From IMG/VR virus record IMGVR_UViG_3300037200_000067, positions 1-64,000 of that record: a stretch of 64,000 nt of DNA, one strand, 5' to 3'. The DNA comes from a virus. The number at the start of each line of letters is the position of its first letter. Within the stretch, counting starts at the first letter, position 1. Below the pieces are notes generated by a model. That model was not told where the DNA came from. It worked only from the letters and a program-made list of their open reading frames with translations, and searched no databases. Both the position numbers and the translations under genes were made by a program. Positions 14,858 to 22,730 of this stretch are shown here, in pieces.

Positions 14858-15394
14858 ATGGCTGTTGTACCCACCTATGCCTCGCCGAATATCGGCAACT
14901 ATTATATCGGGCGTGGCATCGTTTCGATCAAAGTGCAGGGCGAAAGCGAGTTTTCGGACGCCGGCAACTGCACGCAATGCGAGGTCACCGTCAAGCCGAC
15001 GATCCTGCCGCATTTCTCCTCGCGCGTCGGGACGCGCTTCAAGGACTTCACCGCCGTCACCGAAATCGAAGCGACGATGATGTGCTCGCTCGAAGAGTTC
15101 ACGGCGCGCAACCTCGCCTTCGCCCTCCTCGGCATTCCGCAGGAATCGGGTGTCGTCTCGATCGATATGTTCGCGCAGCCGCAGTATTACGCGGCGATGC
15201 AGTTCGTCGGCACGAATACGGTCGGCCCGCAGTGGTCGCTCGAAATGCCGCTGGTCCAGTTATCGCCGCAGAAGGCGATCTCGCTCATCGCGCAGGGTTC
15301 GGGAACCTGGGGCACGATCGACCTCCAGTGCGACGTGCTGAAAGACCCGGTCACCGGCCAGTTCTGCATCGCCACCGCGAGCGACTTCACCTGA
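14858..15394 (+). CDS. Major tail (tube) protein
   Basis: 178 residues with a strong SD (AAAGGAG). Beta-rich, with GNYYIGRGIVSIKVQGE at the start and a late LISLIAQGSGTWGTIDLQCDV-like segment, in keeping with tail tube proteins that stack as hexamers. It is followed by the tail chaperone pair and the tape measure gene, the standard siphovirus order. Contains four cysteines, unusual for a tube protein but not arranged as a metal site. Confidence 0.68.
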   Translation: MAVVPTYASPNIGNYYIGRGIVSIKVQGESEFSDAGNCTQCEVTVKPTILPHFSSRVGTRFKDFTAVTEIEATMMCSLEEFTARNLAFALLGIPQESGVVSIDMFAQPQYYAAMQFVGTNTVGPQWSLEMPLVQLSPQKAISLIAQGSGTWGTIDLQCDVLKDPVTGQFCIATASDFT

Positions 15395-15441
15395 TCTGAC
15401 GACCCGTAGGCCAAAAAACAAAAAATACTCTGGAGAACGCA

Positions 15442-15906
15442 ATGCCGGGACCGATCGGTATTATGGACCTCGTAAGGCAGACCAAACAAGTCGACATCGG
15501 CGGGGGCAACCTCCTCGAAGTCGGCGGCATCAACGCCGAAGACGTGGTGGGGCTGATGAAGCGCTTTCCCGATCTTCAAGCGCTCATTCGCGGGATGGAG
15601 ACTTCATTCGAGGCGATCCGCGACGCGGTTCCGGGCGCCATCAACGCGATCATTGCGGCCGGGTGCGGTCTTCTCGGCAATCCGGAAGCGGAAGCGAAAG
15701 CGGGCCTCATTCCGATCGAGGCGCAACTCTCGGTCTTGGGCGCCATTGAAAAACTGACATTCAGCGAGGGCTTTGGCCCTTTCGTCCTGAAGCTGCGGGC
15801 TCGGGCAGCCGCTTCCGCCCAAGCCACAAGGCCGCCGGCTATGAGATCGCCGAAAGCGTCGTCAAACTCATCCGCGATATCGGAGCAGCCGACGCTTACG
15901 CATTAG
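15442..15906 (+). CDS. Tail assembly chaperone, short form (gpG-like)
   Basis: 154 residues in the zero frame. The first ~114 residues look like a folded helical protein (INAEDVVGLMKRFPDLQALI, EAQLSVLGAIEKL). Beyond residue 114 the zero-frame sequence becomes low-complexity Ala/Pro/Ser, whereas the -1 frame stays protein-like. This, with a slippery site at 15777, is the hallmark of the G/GT chaperone pair that coats the tape measure during tail assembly. Confidence 0.68.
   Translation: MPGPIGIMDLVRQTKQVDIGGGNLLEVGGINAEDVVGLMKRFPDLQALIRGMETSFEAIRDAVPGAINAIIAAGCGLLGNPEAEAKAGLIPIEAQLSVLGAIEKLTFSEGFGPFVLKLRARAAASAQATRPPAMRSPKASSNSSAISEQPTLTH
15777..15783 (+). promoter_or_regulatory. Predicted -1 ribosomal frameshift site CCCTTTC
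   Basis: In the zero frame the codons read GGC CCT TTC, so bases 15777-15783 form C CCT TTC, a canonical X XXY YYZ slippery heptamer. Slipping by one base changes to a frame that remains open to 16067. Confidence 0.65.
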
Positions 15907-16067
15907 TCTGGTCGATGACGCCGCGACGCATTGCGGCGTGGCTGTACTTTCTGGGCCGGATTGAACTGAGGGAACAGCGCCGGCATGTGGTCGGCGTCGC
16001 TCTCGCGTCCCGGAGCGACAGCAAGGACATCAAAAACCAGATCGAGGCTTGGGACCGCGAGCTTTAA
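15783..16067 (+). CDS. Tail assembly chaperone frameshift extension (T part of GT-like fusion)
   Basis: After a -1 slip the frame encodes 94 more residues: a linker, then a helical domain with GYEIAESVVKLIRDIG, WSMTPRRIAAWLYFLGRI and a charged end. The fused product (15442-15783 joined to 15783-16067) would have about 208 residues. No good ribosome binding site exists for an independent start; ATG 15915 is the only plausible one and would remove the first half. An indel in the sequence is the alternative explanation. Confidence 0.62.
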   Translation, partial: RPEAAGSGSRFRPSHKAAGYEIAESVVKLIRDIGAADAYALVWSMTPRRIAAWLYFLGRIELREQRRHVVGVALASRSDSKDIKNQIEAWDREL

Positions 16068-16131
16068 GACTTCAACGTGGAAACCGCCCGGTTCCGCGTT
16101 GGAGACCCGAAAGGGCGTTCTCCAGAACTTG

Positions 16132-16160
16132 CCGGGGGCTGTAAGGCTCCCGGCCTTTTG
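16132..16160 (+). terminator. Intrinsic terminator or attenuator between chaperone and tail genes
   Basis: CCGGGGGC (16132-16139) pairs with GCTCCCGG (16146-16153), eight pairs with one G-U, loop TGTAAG, then CCTTTTG. It lies just before the SD and ATG of the next gene, so partial read-through could set the ratio of tube and chaperone to later tail proteins. Confidence 0.55.
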
Positions 16161-16170
16161 AGGACAAGCG

Positions 16171-16740
16171 ATGCCGACCGTCAGAATGTATCTCGGTGGT
16201 GATCGCATCGGGCCAAAGTTTCAGCGCTCAGTGTTTCGTCAAGGCGAACTGGTCCGCGACGCCGCGCGCGCCGCCGCCGTGGATGCGGCGTTTGAAATCC
16301 AGCAACGCGGCGCGGCCGACATCGCAGGGTCTGGCAAGTTCGGATCACGCTGGACCGAGGGGCTGCACGAGACGGTCACGGAAGGCGGCGGCAATATCCG
16401 CATCGCCGTCACGCACGATATTGCTTTCTGGCCGGTCTTTGAGTTCGGCGCCACGATCAAGGGCAAGCCTCTTCTCTGGATTCCTATGTCGTTTGCCGAT
16501 GATGCGCAAGGCGTCAGCGCGAAAGACTATCCCGGCGTCCTGTTCCGCGTCGATCGGAAGTCGGACGGTCTACCGTTGCTCTTGGCCGCAAGCGGCGTGA
16601 AGGGCGAGCCAGCGCAGGTCAAGTATTTCGCGAAATCGCAGGTGGTGATTCCACGCAAATGGCATCTGCGTGATATCGTTCGCGACGTAGCGCGGCACAT
16701 GGGGCAACTCTACAGGGCGAGGTTTACGAACCGTGGCTGA
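16171..16740 (+). CDS. Minor tail / neck protein (gp10-like)
   Basis: 189 residues. The N-terminal helices (RDAARAAAVDAAFEIQQRGAADI) and the FEFGATIKGKPLLWIPM segment resemble alphaproteobacterial phage tail-completion proteins of the HK97 gp10/DUF6441 kind. The stop overlaps the tape measure start by eight bases. The order, after the chaperone, is unusual for a neck protein, so a minor tail role is equally possible. Confidence 0.58.
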   Translation: MPTVRMYLGGDRIGPKFQRSVFRQGELVRDAARAAAVDAAFEIQQRGAADIAGSGKFGSRWTEGLHETVTEGGGNIRIAVTHDIAFWPVFEFGATIKGKPLLWIPMSFADDAQGVSAKDYPGVLFRVDRKSDGLPLLLAASGVKGEPAQVKYFAKSQVVIPRKWHLRDIVRDVARHMGQLYRARFTNRG

Positions 16741-19700
16741 CGCAGACAATATCGTCGTCGCGCTCGTCCTCGATGGCGTCGACAAGATCAAGTCTGACCT
16801 TCAGGCGGTCGCATCCGCTGTCAGCACGACTTTCAGCAACGTCCATGAGAGCCTAGCCGGCGTTTCCGAGCAACTTACGGCTGTCTCGACGAATATTCAG
16901 TCGACGGCCCAGACGACTGACGAGGTTTCCAAGCACGTCGAAAGTTCTGGCGATAAAGCCGAGGGCTTCGGCGCGAAGCTGAGCGAGGCCGGCCACAAGG
17001 GCGAGGAGGCGTTCAAAGGCGTCAATGCTGCTGTTCAATCGACGGTCGGCGCACTGAATACCTTGTCTGCGGAAGGGACGCTCAGCGCTCTTGAAGGGCT
17101 CGGCGAAGGCGTCGAAGCGGTCACGAGTCAATTCGGTACGTTCGGGCGCATCCTTGGTCTGACGGCGATCGGAGCCACAACCGTTGGCGTTGCGTTCGGC
17201 GCCGCGACTTACGGGCTTCTGGAATTCGGACGCGCTGGCGGCGAAGCGGCGCAAGAAATCGTCCAACTCGCGCATATGACGGGTTCAAGCGTCGAGCAAA
17301 TCCTCGCGCTTCAGGACACCATGACGAAGGCGGGTATTTCCGCCGGCAACATGGCGCAGATGTTTCGGATCATGTCGATCCGCATTCAGGCGGTGTGGCC
17401 CGACATCGTTCGCGATGCGAGGGACGCGGCTGACAATCTGGCGAAGAACGATCTCGCGATTGCCGCAGCGAGCCAGGGCGTCGTCACGGCGAAGATCAAG
17501 GAAGCCGAATCCGTCGTCAGCGCGGCCGAAGCGTCGCGCAGCGTCCTATCGGCGCAGGACGCTGTCACGGAGGCGACGATCAAGGCGCGTGAAGCGGCGA
17601 TCGATTACGCCGGTTCACAAGACAAATTGGCGCAGGCCGCGATCACGGTGCGGCAGGCGCAATTCGGCGTCATCGACGCCTATCGCGACGTCGAGCACCA
17701 GCAGCAGGACGCCCATTCGGCCGCTACAAGCGTGGCAGAGGCTGAGTACAATCTCTCGCTCGCGCAGGGCGGACGCAAGGACGCGCAACTCGAGAAGACG
17801 TTCAAAATCCAGCATGCCGAGGAGGCGCTCGCGCAGGCGCGCCAGCGCCAGGCTGAGGTGCAAGAGAACGCGCAAAAAAAACAGGCCGCATTCGAGGAAG
17901 CGCAAATCCATCTGCGCGACGCTGAGCGCGCGCGGGACAAGGCGACGCTCGACCAGAAAACCTCACAGCTTCAATATCAGGCCGCCCAACGCGCGCCCGC
18001 GACGGCAGAGGCCAATTATGCGAAGGCGATCCTCGCTGAGGCGACCGCCAATCTCGAGAAGACGGCTGCGATCGATGGCGTCCGCAAGGCGACGATCGAT
18101 CTCACCGACGCGCAGAACAAAGAGCACGACGACTTTGAGCACAGTTCGACGGCCGTCGCCGACCAACTGAACGGCTTCCGCAAAAACATCAACCTCACAC
18201 AGGTCAATTCCGAGACGCTGTTCAAGGCCATGCTCAAAGGCTGGCATGACCAAGCGGGGGCTGCGGCGGATGCGGTGCCGACCGCCATTCAGGGCATCGA
18301 TGCTCTGGCGAAATACTACAAAAAGCTCAGCGCTGAGCAGCGACAGTCTGTCGAGCGCCTAGCGTTTGGGCGCAATGCGACGCCGGAGGAAGACGAGTTT
18401 ATCGCTGAACTGAATAGGCGTGGAGAGTCGCTTGATCAGGCGCTGAAAGACGCGTCACCAGATTTTGCGAAGCAGGCGAGGGACGTCAAGAAAGCCGCTG
18501 ACGCCTACAAAGAACTGAACGCAGCGAGTGGGACGTTCCAATCCGACTTGAATGCCATGCTCCGGCCGATCCAGACCGATTTCATGAAGGGCTTCACGGG
18601 GAGCTTCAAGGAATTCGGCGAGACGCTCAAACTCAATGGTCCAGACATTGAGAAGTTCGGCCACGAGATCGCGGTCAATATTGTTCCCGTTATTCAGAGC
18701 GTGCTCGCACTCCTGACGGGCAACACGCCGAGGATGCCGTTCTTCAAGCACCTGGCGGACGACGTTCAACTCGTCACGGGCCATATCAAGGAGCTTGCCG
18801 AGGTTCTAGCCGCGCTGTTCGCGATCGACCTTGGCGCTGGCCTACTCAAGAAGATCGGGACCATAGGCACTGCGGTATCGGACGCGGCCAAATTGGCCAG
18901 AGAGGCGAATGTCGCTAGGCCCGGAAGTATCCCCGGCCTTCCCGAGGGTCGCATTCCGCCGGTGGTTCCCGTTCCTCCCGTGCCCGCTACAGGCATCGGG
19001 GCGCTTTTGGCGGAGCTTACCGCAGGATTCGTTCGGCTATTGCCGGCCATTTCCCGGTTCGGAATCGCGCTCACGCTTTTGGACCTTGGGATTCGCGGTG
19101 CAGTAACCGCTGACAAAAACACCGGCGCGCTCGCTGAGGAAAACCGCGCGCGCCAGCGCATTGACACTGAGGCGGCAAGCGCGGGCCAAGAACTTGCGGC
19201 CGCGAAGTCTGGATATGACCCGAAAGAGATTGCCAAACGTGAGGCATTGATCGCCGCTCATCCGGAACGGGCTCACGATCAGACCGACCGCGAGAATTTC
19301 CCAGACGTCGTGCGCGCGGAGGAACGCCTCGCGGAAGTCGCGCGCGCGCGGGCTGCGTCGGAAGCGCGCGTCAAAGCGATCAACGATCGCATCACAGGCC
19401 CCGCCCGCGTTGCTGAAGCCGTCGCCAAGCGAGCCGACGAAGAGAAAACGGGCGCTGCGTTGCTCAAAGGCGCGATGACGCCGCGTGAGGAAACGCCTGC
19501 CGAGGCTCCTGGGCCAGACAAAACCTATGGTGCGCTGACGGAAGGACTCGCATCGACACATGGCAGCGCGCCCGGCGCGCCACCGCCTACGGTCGTTCAG
19601 CCAAAGCCGGAAGACGTCACGGCGGGCCATCGCCAGTTCCAGATCATGCGCGGCGGCCAGATCACAACCTATGACGCCGTCACAGGCAAAGAAGTTAGCC

Positions 19701-22246
19701 ACGCAGGGACCGCGTCGACGGCGCCAGAAAGCCCACAGGCCCTTCTCGACGAAGCAAAGCACGCGCCAACGGCGACAGAGATCAGCCGCCAGCACGAAGC
19801 CGCGCCGGCGCCGCCCGGCACGCATCAGGTCCAGATCGTCCGTAACGGCCAACTGGAGACGATCAACGTCGAGGGACCGACGCCTCCCGCGCCAGCCGCG
19901 CGCGCGCCACAGGCCAGCGTCGGCGATCAGGGCGACGTTGGACCCGCTGGTCCGCCCGGCGCGGTGACGCCAGCCAGCGCCCCGCCGCCGCCGTCCCATC
20001 GCGTCATTGAGGTCAACCGTGGCGGCAAGATTGTCGCGGTAGACGCCGATACGGGCGCGCCAGTCAGCGCCGCCCCCGCACAATCCATCATCCCGGCAGC
20101 AATCACCGCGCCAGCATCCGTCTCCCCACCAGGACGACCCGAACAACTGGAAAAATCGGCGACGGCTCAACGCCAGGCGACGGCCTCATCCGAAGCCTCT
20201 GTGTCGTCGTCGTCAGCGGTCGAGCGCAGCACCGATCGCATCGCGACGAACACCGATCGCGTCGTCACGGCGGTTGAGCGCGCCACGGTCGAGAAGATCG
20301 CGCCGGCGCCCGGAACCGCGCCCCTCGGCAGCAGGCTGGAAACCGGCCAAGGCGCTGCGCCTGCCGGGCTGATCGAAGGGCGCATATCCGCCGCCGAGGC
20401 TTCGCTCCCCGCGCCGAAGGCAGCGGACGCGCTCGCGCAGATCGCGACCATCGCCGCCGAGCGGCAACCCGCCGCGCCGATCGTCCAGCCGAGCGCGGCC
20501 GTTGCGTCGCCCGCCGCAGCATCGGCCCGCATCGAACATATCGTCGTCGCGGCTGATCGGCTTGGCATCGCGTCGACTTCACTGACGACGGCATCCACGG
20601 CGATCACGAGCGCGGAGACGAAGGAAAGCGACGCGGCGACGGGCCTCAAGTCCACGGTCGGTAATTTCGCCGCCTCCATCAGTGCATTCAGCACCGCGGT
20701 CGTCGCGCTGCGAACTGCGGCCGACAAGCTCGCTGGCGGAAAGAAGGGCGACGAAGGCGCTCCCAAGGACGACGGGACGGCGGCGGCGTCCGGCGGCGGC
20801 GGGAGCGGAGGATCAGGTGGCGCGGGCGGCGGTGGCGCCGCTCCTAGCGGCGGTGGCGAAGGCGTCGACACGGGCGTTCCAGTTTCCAATGTCGTCCCTG
20901 CCGTCGCGAGGCCGACGACCGCGCCTCCGTCAGTTGCGACGCCCACGGCGGCGCCGGCTACTGCCGCCGCGCAGGACGGCGGGGCGCTCCAGCCGCGCGT
21001 GACGCTTGAGGGCCGCGCGGCGCCCACGAGCGCATCAGGCGCGCCAGCGGCGAGCGGCGGGACGCCCGCTACTGTGAGCCAGCCGGGAGCATCTGCGGCT
21101 CAAACGGGAGCCTTTGCGCCTTCACTTGGAGCTTCTGGCGGCGAAAGTGGGGCTGGCGGCGAGGCGAGCGCGATCGCGGTCGGCGGAGCAGGGCTCGGCG
21201 GCGTCTCCACAATGGCGACGCCGGGGTCCGGGGTTCTGCCACCGGCTGGTGCGCCTATTCCAGATTTCCTGAAGCAACTCTCACCAGAGGACTATGAGCG
21301 CGATCCGACAGGCCGCACCGTGCCAAGCTATCCGTTCCGAGAGGGTCAAACGCCCTATCAGATCAACACCGTGCTTGGGGGCGCGCCAATGTCGTATCTT
21401 GGCGAAAATATGGACGCGGCGATCGACAAGGGCGAAGCGATCGCGGAAAAGAAATTGCAGCAGGAATACAAGCGCGACCCGTTCAAGTTTCAACAGGACT
21501 CCGAAAAGCCGCCAAAGCCTAATCCCATCTTCCCGTCGCCTTTCGCGGATCAGACCTACGCCCAACGCGTCAAGGGGACGATGCACGACGAAGACGGAAA
21601 CCAGATTGCGGTCGACAGGGAGCTTCCGCCCGACTATTCGATCAACACGCAACCCGGCGCGCAGCCGGTCGGCTTCACGCCAAGCGAAGGTTACGGCTAC
21701 GCCGGCAACAGCGGCGACACTGTCGACCCTGGCTTTGCGACTGGCGGCCACATTCAGGGTCCGGGTTCGACGACGTCCGACAGCATCCCGATCATGGCGT
21801 CGCACAATGAATTCGTCATGCAGTCGAAGGCGACCGAACATTGGGGCGTCGACTTCATGCACGCGATCAACGAAGGCCGCATTCCGGCGATGTTCAATGG
21901 CGGCATTCTCGGTGATCGCGATGCTGGCGCGGCGGCGCTTCCGTTCAGCAGCATGTTCGCACCACCGCGCGAGGAAGGCGCGTCCTTCAAGGGGTTCGCT
22001 ATGGGCGGCGTGATCGACGGCTTCGCGGCGGCGTTCTCGCATCCTCTCATTCCCGATGCGCCAAAATTCGCGGGCGGCGGATCGGTCCCGAGCGGTTCGT
22101 CCATGCGGCCCTTGACGCTGGTCATTGGCGATCAGAAATTCGGTGGCCTGATGGCGCCCGAAAAAACGGCTGGAGACATGACCAAATTCGCGATCAACCA
22201 GCAATTGACCTCGACCAGCCGCAACTCGCCAAGTTGGAGGCGCTGA
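16733..22246 (+). CDS. Tape measure protein
   Basis: 1837 residues, the longest gene here, directly after the chaperone genes. Residues 1-110 are a helical/coiled segment, about 138-165 a hydrophobic stretch, about 215-480 long coiled coils, with more hydrophobic helices near 690-705 and 760-790. Residues about 900-1600 are Pro/Ala-rich. The end has the typical FATGGHIQGPGSTTSDSIP segment followed by NEFVM and further FAGGG-type motifs. It sets tail length and probably enters the envelope during injection. GTG start overlapping the previous stop. Confidence 0.88.
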   Translation: MADADNIVVALVLDGVDKIKSDLQAVASAVSTTFSNVHESLAGVSEQLTAVSTNIQSTAQTTDEVSKHVESSGDKAEGFGAKLSEAGHKGEEAFKGVNAAVQSTVGALNTLSAEGTLSALEGLGEGVEAVTSQFGTFGRILGLTAIGATTVGVAFGAATYGLLEFGRAGGEAAQEIVQLAHMTGSSVEQILALQDTMTKAGISAGNMAQMFRIMSIRIQAVWPDIVRDARDAADNLAKNDLAIAAASQGVVTAKIKEAESVVSAAEASRSVLSAQDAVTEATIKAREAAIDYAGSQDKLAQAAITVRQAQFGVIDAYRDVEHQQQDAHSAATSVAEAEYNLSLAQGGRKDAQLEKTFKIQHAEEALAQARQRQAEVQENAQKKQAAFEEAQIHLRDAERARDKATLDQKTSQLQYQAAQRAPATAEANYAKAILAEATANLEKTAAIDGVRKATIDLTDAQNKEHDDFEHSSTAVADQLNGFRKNINLTQVNSETLFKAMLKGWHDQAGAAADAVPTAIQGIDALAKYYKKLSAEQRQSVERLAFGRNATPEEDEFIAELNRRGESLDQALKDASPDFAKQARDVKKAADAYKELNAASGTFQSDLNAMLRPIQTDFMKGFTGSFKEFGETLKLNGPDIEKFGHEIAVNIVPVIQSVLALLTGNTPRMPFFKHLADDVQLVTGHIKELAEVLAALFAIDLGAGLLKKIGTIGTAVSDAAKLAREANVARPGSIPGLPEGRIPPVVPVPPVPATGIGALLAELTAGFVRLLPAISRFGIALTLLDLGIRGAVTADKNTGALAEENRARQRIDTEAASAGQELAAAKSGYDPKEIAKREALIAAHPERAHDQTDRENFPDVVRAEERLAEVARARAASEARVKAINDRITGPARVAEAVAKRADEEKTGAALLKGAMTPREETPAEAPGPDKTYGALTEGLASTHGSAPGAPPPTVVQPKPEDVTAGHRQFQIMRGGQITTYDAVTGKEVSHAGTASTAPESPQALLDEAKHAPTATEISRQHEAAPAPPGTHQVQIVRNGQLETINVEGPTPPAPAARAPQASVGDQGDVGPAGPPGAVTPASAPPPPSHRVIEVNRGGKIVAVDADTGAPVSAAPAQSIIPAAITAPASVSPPGRPEQLEKSATAQRQATASSEASVSSSSAVERSTDRIATNTDRVVTAVERATVEKIAPAPGTAPLGSRLETGQGAAPAGLIEGRISAAEASLPAPKAADALAQIATIAAERQPAAPIVQPSAAVASPAAASARIEHIVVAADRLGIASTSLTTASTAITSAETKESDAATGLKSTVGNFAASISAFSTAVVALRTAADKLAGGKKGDEGAPKDDGTAAASGGGGSGGSGGAGGGGAAPSGGGEGVDTGVPVSNVVPAVARPTTAPPSVATPTAAPATAAAQDGGALQPRVTLEGRAAPTSASGAPAASGGTPATVSQPGASAAQTGAFAPSLGASGGESGAGGEASAIAVGGAGLGGVSTMATPGSGVLPPAGAPIPDFLKQLSPEDYERDPTGRTVPSYPFREGQTPYQINTVLGGAPMSYLGENMDAAIDKGEAIAEKKLQQEYKRDPFKFQQDSEKPPKPNPIFPSPFADQTYAQRVKGTMHDEDGNQIAVDRELPPDYSINTQPGAQPVGFTPSEGYGYAGNSGDTVDPGFATGGHIQGPGSTTSDSIPIMASHNEFVMQSKATEHWGVDFMHAINEGRIPAMFNGGILGDRDAGAAALPFSSMFAPPREEGASFKGFAMGGVIDGFAAAFSHPLIPDAPKFAGGGSVPSGSSMRPLTLVIGDQKFGGLMAPEKTAGDMTKFAINQQLTSTSRNSPSWRR
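19626..20070 (+). repeat. Three ~22-residue repeats inside the tape measure
   Basis: Residues near 965, 1030 and 1088 share the pattern H-[RQ]-[FV]-x-[IV]-x-[RN]-x-G-[QK]-[IL]-x-[TA]-[YIV]-[DN], two of them ending in DADTG or DAVTG. They are spaced about 60 residues apart by Pro/Ala-rich linkers. Confidence 0.6.
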
Positions 22247-22250
22247 TCTA

Positions 22251-22724
22251 ATGGCAGGCCCGACGCTTCTCACGATCACGCCGCTATCCGGATCGTCGGC
22301 ATTCACGCTGACGCCCTATTCGGCGCGCGGGCTGACACAAACTCTGGAGCCGATCAGCAGCACGGGCGCATCGGGCGGCAATGCCATGGGGACGTGGCTG
22401 AAGCGCGACATCAACGGCAACCTCGTCAATCTTGCCTATCCGCAGTTCCAGAAATACGCCTCGACGATCACTTGCCGGGACACGGAGACGCCATCTTTTG
22501 ATGACGCATGGATTGGAGCGACGGTCCAGGTCGATTGCGCGTGCGAACTCAACTATCTGACGGGCGGTTCGCCAGCGCGGCCGCCCGTATCGGGTTCGGA
22601 GAGGACGGAGGGCGATTATACTTTCTATCGTCCATCATTGACTATGATGGTCGCCGAGATCAAAAATTCGTTCGCGGAATGGGAAGCCGAGTATGCTTGG
22701 CAGCTTTCACTTTTTGAAGTCTGA
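22251..22724 (+). CDS. Tail protein of unknown subtype (distal tail candidate)
   Basis: 157 residues, beta-rich, starting MAGPTLLTITPLSGSSAFTL. Its place between tape measure and the large baseplate protein is where siphovirus distal tail or hub-adaptor proteins are encoded. The sequence itself does not match a family I can name. Confidence 0.55.
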   Translation: MAGPTLLTITPLSGSSAFTLTPYSARGLTQTLEPISSTGASGGNAMGTWLKRDINGNLVNLAYPQFQKYASTITCRDTETPSFDDAWIGATVQVDCACELNYLTGGSPARPPVSGSERTEGDYTFYRPSLTMMVAEIKNSFAEWEAEYAWQLSLFEV

Positions 22725-22730
22725 GGCGAC

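Noticed and set aside
15915-16067. Independent 50-codon gene starting at ATG 15915
   Set aside because: No ribosome binding site, and the same frame is open and protein-like far upstream, which fits the frameshift explanation better.
19037-22306. Several long minus-strand frames opposite the tape measure
   Set aside because: They follow the Pro/Ala-rich sense sequence and show no domain pattern or ribosome binding site.
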